A DNA stretch of 64,000 nt from CAWGMT01 sp963823675 (GTDB lineage: Bacteria > Planctomycetota > Planctomycetia > Isosphaerales > Isosphaeraceae). Each line of letters opens with the position of its first letter. Position 1 is the stretch's first letter. Made by a program: the position numbers and the translations under genes. The notes under the pieces are model-generated. The model worked only from the letters and a program-made list of their open reading frames with translations. It did no database searches and was not told where the DNA came from. This document shows, piece after piece, positions 26,828 to 36,942 of the stretch. Where the stretch lies: contig CAWGMT010000014.1 of NCBI GenBank assembly GCA_963823675.1, positions 124,001 through 188,000 of the forward strand. The letters are read 5' to 3'.

Positions 26828-27793
26828 TTGGTAGAGATGAGTAAACGAATGGGCTTCGTTCAGCGCGTGGCTGAGATAATCCGGACGAGCGAGCGGAAAT
26901 GGATGAAGCTGGCAGTCGAGGAAGCGAAGAAAAGCCGCGACGAAGGCGATGGTCGCGTCCATCCGCGAGTCGGCGTTGTCGTCGTGAAAGGCGGCAAACT
27001 CCTCGCCACTGCTCATCGCGGGGAGGAGGAACCCGGACGGCACGCGGAGTACACAGCCCTGGAGAAGAAGCTGAAAGAACACGACCTGGCCGGGGCAACT
27101 GTGTTCACGACACTGGAACCCTGTACCTCGCGAAACCACCCCAAGATTCCTTGTGCTGATCGCGTGGTCGAACGAAACGTTGACCGCGTTGTCATCGGGA
27201 TGCTCGACCCCAACAAGGAGATTAGGGGGAGAGGCGAATGGCGGTTGGCCGAGAACAAGATCAAGATCGGGCGTTTTGACCCTGATCTGATGCGGTCAAT
27301 AATGGATTTGAACCGTGACTTTATCCGAGACCAGCAACGCCTTGGCCTCCACATCACGTTCCCGCCGAATAACGCAGAATGGCGTGGTCGCGTATGTACG
27401 CTCAAGGGAACGTACCTCAATCGTCCGGAGAATAACGTGGTGGCCATCACCTACGTAGCGGGTAACTGGTGGCCCCAACTCGCCCCTGTGCGAGTTCTCC
27501 CCGAGACGACGAACGAATGGGAGGTTGACATCGACTTCGGCGACACCTGCCCTGTCAAAATCTATATCGTTAAGGCGAACGACATCGGGATGGAATTGAT
27601 CTCGTATTATCGCAAGATGGTCTATGAGCGAAACCAGGCGATTCTGAGAATCGCTCGGCATTTTAAGTTAGATGCGGAGGAGGTCAGGCAGGTACTCGCA
27701 CCGGTCTATTGGCCCTTAACGATGGCCACCCTGCCGCCGGATTTGTACACGGAGGATTGTATCACGCTGAACGTCGTCAGCCTGGACGCCTAA
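26828..27793 (+). CDS. Cytidine/deoxycytidylate deaminase-fold protein with unknown C-terminal domain
   Basis: 321 residues. Zinc-deaminase core: VHPRVGVVVVKGGKLLATAH, then RHAEYTALEKKL with catalytic HAE (His72, Glu74) and TLEPCTSRNHPKIPCADRVV with zinc ligands Cys99 and Cys109; VVIGMLDPNKEIRGRGEWRL continues like the RibD deaminase. From about residue 165 comes an unrecognised domain (WRGRVCTLKGTYLNRPENNV, WWPQLAPVRVLPETTNEWEV). No reductase domain, and no riboflavin genes nearby, so a RibD role is unlikely; nucleotide or nucleic-acid deamination in defence is possible but inferred. Start at 26828 or 26837. Confidence 0.8.
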   Translation: MVEMSKRMGFVQRVAEIIRTSERKWMKLAVEEAKKSRDEGDGRVHPRVGVVVVKGGKLLATAHRGEEEPGRHAEYTALEKKLKEHDLAGATVFTTLEPCTSRNHPKIPCADRVVERNVDRVVIGMLDPNKEIRGRGEWRLAENKIKIGRFDPDLMRSIMDLNRDFIRDQQRLGLHITFPPNNAEWRGRVCTLKGTYLNRPENNVVAITYVAGNWWPQLAPVRVLPETTNEWEVDIDFGDTCPVKIYIVKANDIGMELISYYRKMVYERNQAILRIARHFKLDAEEVRQVLAPVYWPLTMATLPPDLYTEDCITLNVVSLDA

Positions 27794-28007
27794 TTGACGT
27801 TTCATAAGTTCCTTTTTCATGCATCGACAAGTTTGGCGTCGAAGGGAAGGGGTGTGGAATCGGAGTGGCAAGATGCGTTGAGCCGTCGAAGCGTGATCCA
27901 CGAAAGGTTGGGGCTGGAAGGTCGTATCGGAATGTTGTCGGCGTTGCACTTGTACAGATTTCCGACACGACAAGATGGGAGATGACTCACCCTGATAGGC
28001 GGCTTAG

Positions 28008-30565
28008 ATGCGTCAACGGCCTGCAAAGCTGTTGGTTCCCCTCGCACAACACCGGGCATTCTGGAAGGTACGACACTTCTGGGACCGGCTCACTTTCTAC
28101 TGCTCGCGTTTCATGTTCTATCAACGCGAGAGGGTCCGGATAAGCCGCGAAGACCTTAGTATATTTCTATCGATACTAAGAAGTGTTTCCTTTTACACTC
28201 TTGTCATCGCCGTGTTTCTGATATGTACAGAATTAGCGGAGCATTTTCTTATCGCACGCGGCTGGGAATTCGGGTTCCTCAAAGCCTCTTCTGACCGCGC
28301 ATATGCATCAACTGATTATGCACTTCAAACTCTAACCGGCATTCAGGGGGTGTTCCTTGCCGTCTATTTCACCGCTGTGAGCGTAGTAGCAGGTGCTATC
28401 TACGCCGAGGTGCCGCACGAAGTGCGTATGCTCCTTGCTCGTGACCGGTGGGGCAGTTTTTTCCTCAAATTCATCGCTGCTTGGAGCGCCGTGTCTTTGC
28501 TGCTGCTCGGGTCTCGGGGGTTAGGTTGGACCACGGGAAAGATGGTTTTGCTCTTCAGCGTCTTGGCCGGATGCTACAGCATATTTGCAATGTTCGTTGT
28601 GCTCAGAAATTCCATCACGCTCTTTGACCCCGCGAGAGTCGGCAACGTTATCTTTCAAGACCTTGCTCAAGCCGCTCGGAGTGCCTCGATTGAGGGCTTT
28701 GCTTGGGGGAATCGAAGTTTCCAGGTCGGGTATTCGAATCAAGCAGCTCAATCGCTCAAAACCCTGCGCATGGTCATTGACGTCTGCGTCGAAAAACCTA
28801 ACTCAGGAAACCGACCGCTCTCGAATCTCATGGCAGCCACGTTGCGGGCCTGGGGAGTCTACGCTTATTTTCGGGGCCGAATTCCATTTGAGAGCGGCTG
28901 GTACCGGTCACTCATTCGGCACAAACGGTGGCTGCTGACCGAAGACATGGAAGTCTCGCTCGCACTCAACACGCAAACGACGCTTCAAGCGGAAACGCGG
29001 AAGGACCGTAACTGGTTCGAAGCCGAATTGCTCAAGCTTTTGGACCTCGGCCTGACGGCCATTATCGATCGCGGCGATGTGATCGCCGCACACGAAAGAC
29101 TCCTTGAAATTTCCAGTTTGGTCGGGGGCCTTGCCCGTGAACTTGATACGACAAATCTCGGCTCGTTCCAGGCGATTGCAGTCAAGATGGCGGACCACTG
29201 GTCGCACCGTAAAGCTGAGAAGGGTGGCCCAACAACGGCGCGTGATCAACTTGAAGAGATCGGCCTCGTCGATTCGGTTGGTATGATACCTCTGTCGGCG
29301 TCTCTCGGGCTTAGAGAGTGGGCCGATGAGTTTGACTTCGCGGCGCTCGCGAAGAAGGTCAGGGAGACAGACTGGAGTAACAAGAAGGCGGCCTACCGGT
29401 GCGGTTTACCCTATGGGTCGCTTGCGGACCTTGAGAAACTGCAAGAAGAACTGGCCTTCGAAATCGCGGTGGAAGGCAAGCGAATCACTCCGGACTGGTA
29501 TGTGGAAGAGCGAATCCTTCTAGGCTTCATGCGAGCTCTGGACACGTGCATCACCTATGTCACTGGTGCGGTTGACGGCGTATTTCTTAAGCCTTCAAGC
29601 AAGCTCTTTGAGTCGAAGCGATACCGCGCGTGCTCGGCGCTGGTCCTTCGCGGCCTCGAGTTTCTCGCAAAATTATCACACACCCTGTCGTCCGTTAAGA
29701 AGGTGGTTGACGGCGTTCATAGCCGATCGAAAATCAAGGACCTTCCTTGGCCTGCGTTCGATGTCGAAGAACTTCGCAAGCTCCTCGTGGATTCGCGAAT
29801 CGCCCTTTTGCGAATCCTCGGCAAGCTGGTGCCGATTCTTAGCCTCTTGCCGGACGATACGTCGCTCCCCGATGACTTCGGTGCGTGCTACGTGCACGTT
29901 CTTGAGGTAGCGTTTTCTGGCCTCATTCAGGACGATGATGCACAGTTCAAAGAGTTCTTTCCCATCGCGTTTCGCGGGGGACTTGCGGCGTACGACAAGC
30001 TTCAGGAACACGTCGCCGACTGGAACCGCGATGCAGCTATCATCGTACGGGCAGACGTTCTTATTGATATTCTTGACTTGGGTTCTTATGCGTACTTCTT
30101 CTCAGAGTATCGGGGCAAACACCAATACTGGGACGTGTGCGTGACAGCCTGGGATGCCTTTCTTTCCAAACACGATGATCCGGACCGGGTGGCTACACTT
30201 ATGGTGAACCTCGTGAACTTCCGGTCCAGCCACGTGATTATGTCGCCGCGTGGGACGTATCGATTCAACTGGGAGCGCGAAGTAACATCTTATCTAAATC
30301 ATGAAGGTGCACTGGTTGAGATGTTCTACGTGCATGGACAAAAGCCCAAGCCTCATCCCCATCGAAGTAAGTTGGTTCGGCGAATTTGCACAACCGGTGG
30401 TATGGGAATTCATTGGCCGGGACCTGACATTTTTCTAATCGCGTATTTCGAGAAGCATCGGAAGCTCGGCGCGTATCTGACCTCCGTGACGTGCAGGGGA
30501 TAAGGAAGTTGCTCGAAGAGACCGACGAGCCGCGTGAGGAGTCCGTTGACACGTTCGAGGATTAG
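28008..30565 (+). CDS. Large membrane protein with four N-terminal helices
   Basis: Open for 831 residues from ATG 28008 (28113 is an alternative). Hydrophobic segments at about 58-80 (FYTLVIAVFLICTELAEHFL), 108-132 (TGIQGVFLAVYFTAVSVVAG), 150-168 (FFLKFIAAWSAVSLLLLGS) and 174-198, then about 600 soluble residues rich in helices. The open frame stops at 30503 in SVTCRG, but the adjacent frame continues RRVSDLRDVQGIRKLLEETD and EPREESVDTFED to TAG at 30565, just before the next gene's ribosome site, so a late one-base slip near 30455 is likely. Family not recognised. Lower G+C than core genes, suggesting transfer. First gene of a three-gene operon. Confidence 0.65.
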
Positions 30566-30569
30566 GTCC

Positions 30570-31535
30570 ATGCCAAGAACAAAAGACCGCATACAGGAAA
30601 TGGCAGCGAGACGGAAGTCCGTGGCGTACTTGTCGCCGAGAGATTCAGCTCGGCTTCCACATTTAGAGCGCTATATGCTGATCGAGGATGTTGATCATAC
30701 AATTATGCCCCTCGGCAGTTACGGCCGGACTAACTCCGGATATAACGTGTCCGTGAACCCTCCCAGCGACGAAGCAAGTGCATGTCTACAGACGGCATTT
30801 ACGAGCGAGGAGTGTGAATACGACTTGGCTTCGAGTTTAGCAATGTTCATACGGCGGGCGGCAAACGTCATTCTTTATCAGGGTGAGGCGTTCTATGAGG
30901 TTGTGTTTGACGGCAACGAGAAGCCCAAGGGCTTTTGGCTCGCTCCGCTCCCGCTTGGTGAGGTGAAGATGTACCGCAGAGTGGTACGGCAAATGATCCC
31001 GCCCGACATACAGCTAGCACGTGGCCTCAAGCACGCATACGTGGAGATGCCCGCGAGCGACGTGGTGCATTTCTCCTTTCCGGCTTCCCTAGGCGGCAAG
31101 CAGGGCATAGCTCAGCTCACAGCGGGCCTTGAACATTTAGGTGGCTCTCTTCCTCAATTCGCTGACTCCAATTTCGGGAAACTGAGGGAGGTCGGCTTTG
31201 AAGTCGCAGAATATCACGAACTTCGCGATTGTGCCTTGGGCCAAATAACCGCAAAACTGGGTTGGCATGCACGGTCTTTGATGGAACGAAGGACAACAGA
31301 AATATATACAGTTTATAGAAAATTAAAATTTAACCGATCATTAGCACTGGTGCGAGAACATATTCTGAATTATGTTAATCGATCGATTGAGCCCGCACTG
31401 CGACGAATCGGTCTGAAGGGAGTTCTTTCAGTCTCAGGACTTCCGACTTCGGAGGATATGGAAGCTAAGCTGAAAGAGCTGATTGAAGGGAAGCTGAGCT
31501 TTGCCGATGCTTTGGCATATGTTCGGAGATTTTAG
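30570..31535 (+). CDS. Hypothetical protein, weakly phage-portal-like
   Basis: 321 residues from ATG 30570, 4 bases after the preceding stop, with AGGATTAGG as ribosome site. The middle (FIRRAANVILYQGEAFYEVV, PKGFWLAPLPLGEVKMYRR, ASDVVHFSFPASLGGKQGIA) has the order seen in HK97-type portal proteins: a helix, a 'GNA/GEAFxEV' strand, a 'PLxxxxV' strand, then 'DVVHF'. No terminase, capsid or protease gene is near. The likeness is by eye only and may be chance. Co-expressed with the membrane protein. Confidence 0.55.
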   Translation: MPRTKDRIQEMAARRKSVAYLSPRDSARLPHLERYMLIEDVDHTIMPLGSYGRTNSGYNVSVNPPSDEASACLQTAFTSEECEYDLASSLAMFIRRAANVILYQGEAFYEVVFDGNEKPKGFWLAPLPLGEVKMYRRVVRQMIPPDIQLARGLKHAYVEMPASDVVHFSFPASLGGKQGIAQLTAGLEHLGGSLPQFADSNFGKLREVGFEVAEYHELRDCALGQITAKLGWHARSLMERRTTEIYTVYRKLKFNRSLALVREHILNYVNRSIEPALRRIGLKGVLSVSGLPTSEDMEAKLKELIEGKLSFADALAYVRRF

Positions 31536-31571
31536 TCGAGGTTTTTGAGTCCAAGGAACCGGAGGTGGACA

Positions 31572-31892
31572 ATGCCTGACGAAAACTTGTTTCCAGCGTC
31601 CGTCATGGAATATGAAGATCACTTTATTGCGGTCTTCCCGGTCGCCAAATTCGACGAGTCTGACCAGGAGCCGGTCCTAACATCTTTCTATCGCGCATTC
31701 ATCTATCGAAAGAGGTTTGAGAGCATGGGACCCCCAGGCTTGGGCCTCGAGCGAAAGCGTGAGTCGTACGATCAGGACTGGAAAATCATTCCGGTCATGG
31801 ATGTTGATCTGCGTCCGATTGAATTTGGAACAGCCAGGGAGGCATTCGTCAAAGCGAAAGAGCTCGTTGATTGGTTTTGGGGTAAGGTTTGA
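31572..31892 (+). CDS. Small hypothetical, third gene of the operon
   Basis: 106 residues from ATG 31572, preceded by CCGGAGGTGGACA. Sequence MPDENLFPASVMEYEDHFIA, FESMGPPGLGLERKRESYDQ, IEFGTAREAFVKAKELVDWF. Soluble, no recognised domain. 36 bp after the previous gene. Could be a small accessory subunit of the preceding two proteins. Confidence 0.55.
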   Translation: MPDENLFPASVMEYEDHFIAVFPVAKFDESDQEPVLTSFYRAFIYRKRFESMGPPGLGLERKRESYDQDWKIIPVMDVDLRPIEFGTAREAFVKAKELVDWFWGKV

Positions 31893-31957
31893 CCACTGAT
31901 AAAACTCTAAGCAGACCCGGCGTGCGGTCTCTGGTGGGCCTTTCGCAGCGCCAAACC

Positions 31958-32522
31958 CTACGGTAGCGTCGGCACTGTGAACCCGCACTCTCCCGCGACA
32001 AACTGAATCACCTCAAGAAAAATCGAGGAAAGTGGGACCTGGGGAGGATTCATAGCCGCAAGCTTTGCAGTCCATTGACGCGAGGCGACCACGCTCGGCC
32101 CCTCGATGTCCCACATGGTTTTCGGTAGCCGCGTCTTCTTATCGATGCCCTTGGGTACGGCTCTCAGTTGGGATTCGTAATAGGCTAGCGCTCGCGTGAT
32201 ACTGGCCGCCACCAAGATGGGGTCATCATGGTCTGGAGCGTTGGGCTGGGCCGCACCAACGTGAACGGCCACGATCTTATTCACCATCAACAGCGGCGAA
32301 GACGCGGATACGACCGCCTGATGCACGGTGACGTTTCGCATAACGGTGACAAAGCGGAAGGTATCGCTCTTGTTGAACGCCGGTTTTGGGCGGATCAGGT
32401 CTTTCAGCGACACGATCGACATCAAGAACGCATCGGCGTAGCACATCCAGTAGAAGCGATTGTCCTTAAGACCGGCTGCTGGGCCATGATGGCTTTTGAA
32501 AAACGCATAGAACTGGCACGCC
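31958..32522 (-). pseudogene. 3' part of a hypothetical gene split by an IS21-type element
   Basis: Open from the IS boundary at 32522: ACQFYAFFKSHHGPAAGLKD, FYWMCYADAFLMSIVSLKDL, TVMRNVTVHQAVVSASSPLL, ending VAGECGFTVPTLP. No start codon exists in the first 25 codons; an ATG at 32446 begins inside the conserved-looking part. The missing first codons lie at 36943-36989 on the far side of the element, and joining the two gives one 203-residue frame. Function unknown. Confidence 0.6.
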
Positions 32523-32761
32523 TGTCAGTAACAATCAGCGAGGGTACCACTCTTTCAGTGAGCTGGGTACCACGCTGTAATCTGTGGGTTTCAGTTGGCT
32601 GGTACCCGTCCGTGTAGCTTGGACGCGCGGGCAAATGGCCGTAAACTTGGATGGCGGGGTGCGACCAAGACCAATAGAGGGTCGTGATCAAGAAAGGCGC
32701 CTCGGAGCGGAGGTAAGAAGCTCCGCGTCCGAGGCTTGGCCGGCGGAAGTTCGCAGCTTCC

Positions 32762-33327
32762 TTGGGCCCACATCAAGCTTGCCGCAAGACTGGGGCCAGT
32801 CAAGGGGCACGTCGGCGTCGGCCGCGGCCTCGGCAGAGACCATGCCTACTCAAGGGATGCGAGAAGGACTTTCGTCCCACCCATCCCCAAGCCAGATACT
32901 GTAGCCCGGAGTGCCGCGCCGCCGCTCGTCGCTGGCGACGCCGGCGTGCCAGCCGACAGTATCGGCAAACCAGCAACGGTCGGGAAAAACGCCAAGCTCA
33001 GAGCCGGCAGTACCGGTCTCGTCGCGCCGAGCGCCTGCGGGCAGCGGCCGCTCAGGCGAGCCTCTCCTCGACGCCCGATACAACGTGCGAGGCTGTGGTA
33101 CCGCCGCGCGAGGGCCAGGCGCAGCAGCAGGTGCCGATTTTTCTAGCTGCGACCGTCCGGGGTGCGAAGTCCATTTCGCGCTCTCCAGTCGCAGCCCTTG
33201 CCAGCGATTTTGCAGCGCTTCTTGCCGCCAGGCTTTGCGCCGAGTGATCGAACGGGAACGGCGGTGGCGAAAGCGCGCCTCTCAAGCTCGGCGGCACAAC
33301 GCGGAGCACCGCTCTCGCGGGCCGTGA
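32762..33327 (+). pseudogene. Double zinc-finger accessory protein of the IS, one frameshift
   Basis: First finger CLLKGCEKDFRPTHPQARYC followed by SPEC (Cys-x4-Cys-x12-Cys-x3-Cys), then an Arg-rich helix RAAARRWRRRRASRQYRQ. After a slip near 33130 a second finger appears in another frame: SCDRPGCEVHFALSSRSPCQ, RFCSASCRQALRRVIERERR, ending at 33327. I recall standalone planctomycete proteins with these two fingers. Strongly basic; a DNA- or RNA-binding helper for the transposon is the natural guess. Start uncertain. Confidence 0.55.
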
Positions 33328-33469
33328 GTTGGTTGAGCCGTATGGTCCGCGACCGCACGGCGGGATAGTTATTAATCGCCCCCAGAAGGAGGAAGGAGCG
33401 GGACGGCTTCCGAGTCCCCTCGGCGCCCCCCGTTTCCTTTCTCCGATTCCCCACATCGGAGACAGGGCG

Positions 33470-34386
33470 ATGAATCCGTGCACAGTCGGTCAGGTATGTC
33501 CCGTGCGGCTGGACGAGTTGGGAGATCAGTTTCGCCGCTACCGGCTGCGGCTGCCGCAGGCGGTTCAGGCGATGGCGCAATCGCTGCGCCGCTGGGGCCA
33601 GTGCGCGCCGATCGTGGCGACGTTGCGGGAAGAGAGACCGCAGGTGCTCGATGGCTTTACCCGCTGGGAGGCCGCTGGGCAGGTCCGTGGAATGACGACC
33701 CTGTCGGTACGGCTGATTGACGTTGACGACCGCCGGGCCAAGGCGGCCATTTATGGTCTGAACCAAACCGGCCGGCGGCCGCACGAGCTGGAAGAAGCGT
33801 GGATCGTGCGGGCGTTGGTGCGTGAGGACGGGCTGTCCCAGCCCGAGGTCGCCGAGCTCTTGGGCCGCCACAAGAGCTGGGTCTGCCGGCGCCTGGCGCT
33901 GTTGGAGAAGCTCAGCACCGACGTGCGTCAGGACCTGGAAGTAGGGCTGCTCAGTGCGACCGCGGCCCGGGAGATCGCCCGGTTGCCCGCGGGCAACCAA
34001 TCGGAAGTGGTGGATGTAACGCGGCGCGAGGCGCTCAGCGGCGAGGAGCTCAGGGGTGTGGTTCGCCTCTTGTTGGAGTCGGTGACGGCGGAGCAAAAGA
34101 TGTTCGTGCTGACCAAGCCGCGGGAGGCACTGGGGCATGTCGGTGACGTGGAGCCGAAAGGCTGGGACCCCCGGTTGAGTGGCGCGGCAATCGCATCAGC
34201 AAGCAGTTGGCGGTGCTTTTGGACCGCCTGGCGTGGGTGGAGAACTTTCTGGATTGTCATGGCTGGACGTCGCTGACAGCGGCTGACCGTCTGGTCCTGG
34301 GCCCCATTTTTCAGCGGCTTTCCCGTGACGCGAGGTGCGTGGCGGAGGGAGCCGGCGACTTGGCCGTGGAGATGCAAAACCGATGA
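33470..34386 (+). pseudogene. ParB/Spo0J-like protein of the IS, one frameshift
   Basis: Start ATG 33470. ParB N-terminal domain (CPVRLDELGDQFRRYRLRLP, LRRWGQCAPIVATLREERPQ, VLDGFTRWEAAGQV), then the helix-turn-helix ALVREDGLSQPEVAELLGRH, KSWVCRRLALLEKLSTDV. Near 34180 the frame slips and continues NRISKQLAVLLDRLAWVENF, SLTAADRLVLGPIFQRL, ending at TGA 34384-34386, overlapping the istA ATG. In canonical systems ParB is a CTPase that loads on parS; here its role in transposition or target choice is unknown. Confidence 0.75.
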
Positions 34387-35984
34387 ACGACGCCCTGATT
34401 CACGAGATCGTGGTCCGCTTCCGCGGCGGTGCTTCGATGCGGCGGATCGCCCAGAGCCTGCACATCAGCCGCCGCACGGTCAAGCGAGCCCTGGACCATA
34501 TCGAGCTGGTCCGCGGCGCCGGTTGCAAGTCGGGACCAGCCCAGCCCAGAACGCAGCGAGGCAGTCAGGTCGACGCCCACGTGGGGGCAATCACCGACCT
34601 GCTGGCCCGATACCCCGACATCACGACGCAACGAATCCACGAGGAGTTGCGCCGGCTCGGTTACCAGGGGAGCTACTCGCTTTTGAACCAACGGGTGCGC
34701 GAGCTGCGCCCCCGCCCCGTCATCCAGCCCGTGCGGCGGTTCGAGACTGCGCCGGGAGAGCAGGCGCAGATGGATTACTCCACCTACGACATCGACTTCA
34801 CAAGCGAAGGGCGCCGCCGGGTTCACGCCTTCAGCTATGTGCTGGGCTACTCGCGCCGGCAGTACCTGCACTTCGTCGAGAGCCAGGACTTCGCCACGAC
34901 CATCCGGCAGCATGTCCGTGCGTTCGAGCACCTGGGCGGAGTCGCGGCGACTTGTCTTTATGACAACATGAAAGTCGTGGTGACTGGCTACGACGGCGGC
35001 GAGCCGATCTATAACACGCGGTTTCTGGGATTCGCGGCCCATTATGGATTTCGCCCGATCGCCTGCCGGGTGCGACGGCCCCAAACCAAGGGAAAGGTGG
35101 AAAGGCCCTTTGGATATGCGGAATCCAGCTTGTTGGGCGGCCGTGATTTCCATTCCCTGGAGCACTTGAACGAAACGACCGCTTGGTGGCTGGCCGAAGT
35201 CGCCGATGTGCGCCTCCATCGTGAGACCAAGGCACGCCCGTTGGATCGGCACGCCCAAGAACAGCCCCACCTGATCCCGCTGCCGGCGCAGCCTTTCGAC
35301 ACCGCCGAGGTCGTCTACCGAACCGTCGACGCCGACGGCTTCGTGGTCCACCGCGCCAACTTCTATGGCGCACCGTGGTATCTGATCGGACATCCGGTCG
35401 TGGTGCGAACGACCGAAGACGAGCTCATCATCCACGACCAAGCGTTCGTCTTGGCAGTGCGCCACCGGTTACTTCCGAGAACGGTGACTGGCCAGCGGAG
35501 TGACTGCAAAGACCGTGAGCCGCCCCGTGATCCACAACGCCGCTCTCAACAGTTGGCCGAGCGATTCGCGGAGCTCGGCCCAATCGGCAGTCGCTTCCTC
35601 GAGGGCCTGCTGAGTTGTAGCCGATACGGCAAGAACCAGGCGGAACGCGTGCTTGTGCTCAGTGCCGCCTACCCGCGTCATGATGTGCTCTCGGCACTGG
35701 AGCGGGCCGTGCGCTATGGGGCCTTCTCCCTGGCGGCCGTCCAACGCATCCTGGCGGCGCGGAGCCAACCCAAGACACCGCTGGACGCGCTGGCGGAGGA
35801 GCATCGGTCCTACCTGGACGGCCTTCTCGATAGCGACCCGGCACCTCCCCGACCCACCTCTGACTATCAAGACCTGTTGCGCGAGGAACCCGACAATGGC
35901 GGATCGATCGTGCCCCCCTGGGAAGAGATCCCCGAAGAACCCCAACCCGACGACCGCGACGGTGACTCCGCGGAGCCTGCATGA
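34383..35984 (+). CDS. istA: IstA-type transposase of the ParB-carrying element
   Basis: 533 residues from ATG 34383, which overlaps the ParB stop. HTH region IVVRFRGGASMRRIAQSLHI, SRRTVKRALDHIEL; DDE core with Asp in EQAQMDYSTYDIDF, Asp in ATCLYDNMKVVVTGYDGG, and Glu in RPQTKGKVERPFGYAESSLL; C-terminal helical part ending DRDGDSAEPA. Intact. Only distantly like the other IstA in this window. Confidence 0.92.
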   Translation: MNDALIHEIVVRFRGGASMRRIAQSLHISRRTVKRALDHIELVRGAGCKSGPAQPRTQRGSQVDAHVGAITDLLARYPDITTQRIHEELRRLGYQGSYSLLNQRVRELRPRPVIQPVRRFETAPGEQAQMDYSTYDIDFTSEGRRRVHAFSYVLGYSRRQYLHFVESQDFATTIRQHVRAFEHLGGVAATCLYDNMKVVVTGYDGGEPIYNTRFLGFAAHYGFRPIACRVRRPQTKGKVERPFGYAESSLLGGRDFHSLEHLNETTAWWLAEVADVRLHRETKARPLDRHAQEQPHLIPLPAQPFDTAEVVYRTVDADGFVVHRANFYGAPWYLIGHPVVVRTTEDELIIHDQAFVLAVRHRLLPRTVTGQRSDCKDREPPRDPQRRSQQLAERFAELGPIGSRFLEGLLSCSRYGKNQAERVLVLSAAYPRHDVLSALERAVRYGAFSLAAVQRILAARSQPKTPLDALAEEHRSYLDGLLDSDPAPPRPTSDYQDLLREEPDNGGSIVPPWEEIPEEPQPDDRDGDSAEPA

Positions 35985-36753
35985 CGACGTCACAGCCGCG
36001 CTGCGAACTCTGGGCGTCGCGGTGACACCGGCCATGCTCGACGCGGCCCTCTCGGCGGCGGAGCGGGAATTACTGAGCCACCTGGCGTTCCTCCATCGCC
36101 TGCTGGCGGAGCCTGCCGAGAATCGTAGGCAGCGGGCAGTCGACCGGCGGATTCGTGCGGCCAAGTTCCGCGAACTGACCACCCTGGAAGGTTTTGACTG
36201 GGCGTTCAATGCCAAGGGGATCGATCGGCGGACGATCGAGCAACTGGCCACGTGTGACTTCGTGCGCCGCCGCGAGAACGTTGTCCTGGTGGGTCAAAGT
36301 GGCCTGGGCAAGACTCGGATTCTCCAAGCGATCGGCCGGGCCGCGTGCGTGCTGGGTTATCACGTCCGTTATGCGACCAGCGCCAAGCTGCTCCAGGAAT
36401 TTACGGCGGCGATGGCCGACGGGACCTTTGCTCGGACGCTCAATGCTTACGCGCGATTGGACCTGTTGCTGATCGACGAGTTTGGTTTCGACCGTTTGGA
36501 GCGTGAAGTCCAGGCTCAGGCCAGCACGGTTTACTATCGTCTGCTCGATGCCCGCACTGGCCGACGTTCGACTGCGTTGGCGACCAATATTGACTTCAAA
36601 GCCTGGGCTGACTATCTCGCCGATCCGCCGTTAGCGACCGCGTTTCTGGACCGATTGGTCGATGGCGCCGTGATCTTGAAGCTTACTGGTCGTTCCTACC
36701 GCGCCTCTCGCTCTCGGCCCGTTTTCGGGACCAATGAGGCCGACCGAACTTAA
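35962..36753 (+). CDS. istB: IstB-type helper ATPase of the ParB-carrying element
   Basis: 263 residues from GTG 35962, overlapping istA by 23 bp. N-terminal helices LRTLGVAVTPAMLDAALSAA, then Walker A ENVVLVGQSGLGKTRILQAI, Walker B LDLLLIDEFGFDRLEREVQA, and sensor STALATNIDFKAWADYLADP, RLVDGAVILKLTGRSYRASR. AAA+ target-selection partner of IstA. Intact. Confidence 0.9.
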   Translation: MTPRSLHDDVTAALRTLGVAVTPAMLDAALSAAERELLSHLAFLHRLLAEPAENRRQRAVDRRIRAAKFRELTTLEGFDWAFNAKGIDRRTIEQLATCDFVRRRENVVLVGQSGLGKTRILQAIGRAACVLGYHVRYATSAKLLQEFTAAMADGTFARTLNAYARLDLLLIDEFGFDRLEREVQAQASTVYYRLLDARTGRRSTALATNIDFKAWADYLADPPLATAFLDRLVDGAVILKLTGRSYRASRSRPVFGTNEADRT

Positions 36754-36942
36754 GCGATCTGTCACCGCGACGATCGCCCTGCCTGCTGCCTCCCGCCCCG
36801 ATTGTCCGCCGGCCGCGACGGAGTTGCGACCGCGCAGGAATCGTCATCTTCACTCCAATCCAGCCAATCACACCGCGCCGCAACCGCTCAGGTGGTACCC
36901 GGTGGTCTCCGAAAGTGGTACCCTTTCTGGTTGCAAACGACA

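Larger units (their letters stand above)
32523..36942 (+). mobile_element. IS21-type element carrying zinc-finger and ParB genes
   Basis: About 4.4 kb. The ends read TGTC...AGGGTACCACT on the left and the same on the opposite strand at the right; 21 of the first 29 bases agree, and a second GGGTACCAC follows about 20 bases inside each end. Inside, all rightward: a double zinc-finger gene, a ParB-like gene, istA and istB, with ATGA-type overlaps. Flanking bases extend the inverted match by three (GCC/GGC), so the ends are uncertain by 3 bp; no target duplication is obvious. Confidence 0.8.

Noticed and set aside
30534..30569. Earlier ATG for the 321-residue portal-like protein
   Set aside because: It overlaps the likely true 3' end of the membrane-protein gene and lacks a ribosome site; ATG 30570 has one.
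33143..34138. 331-residue minus-strand frame
   Set aside because: Shadow of the ParB-like gene, which has clear ParB and HTH motifs on the plus strand.
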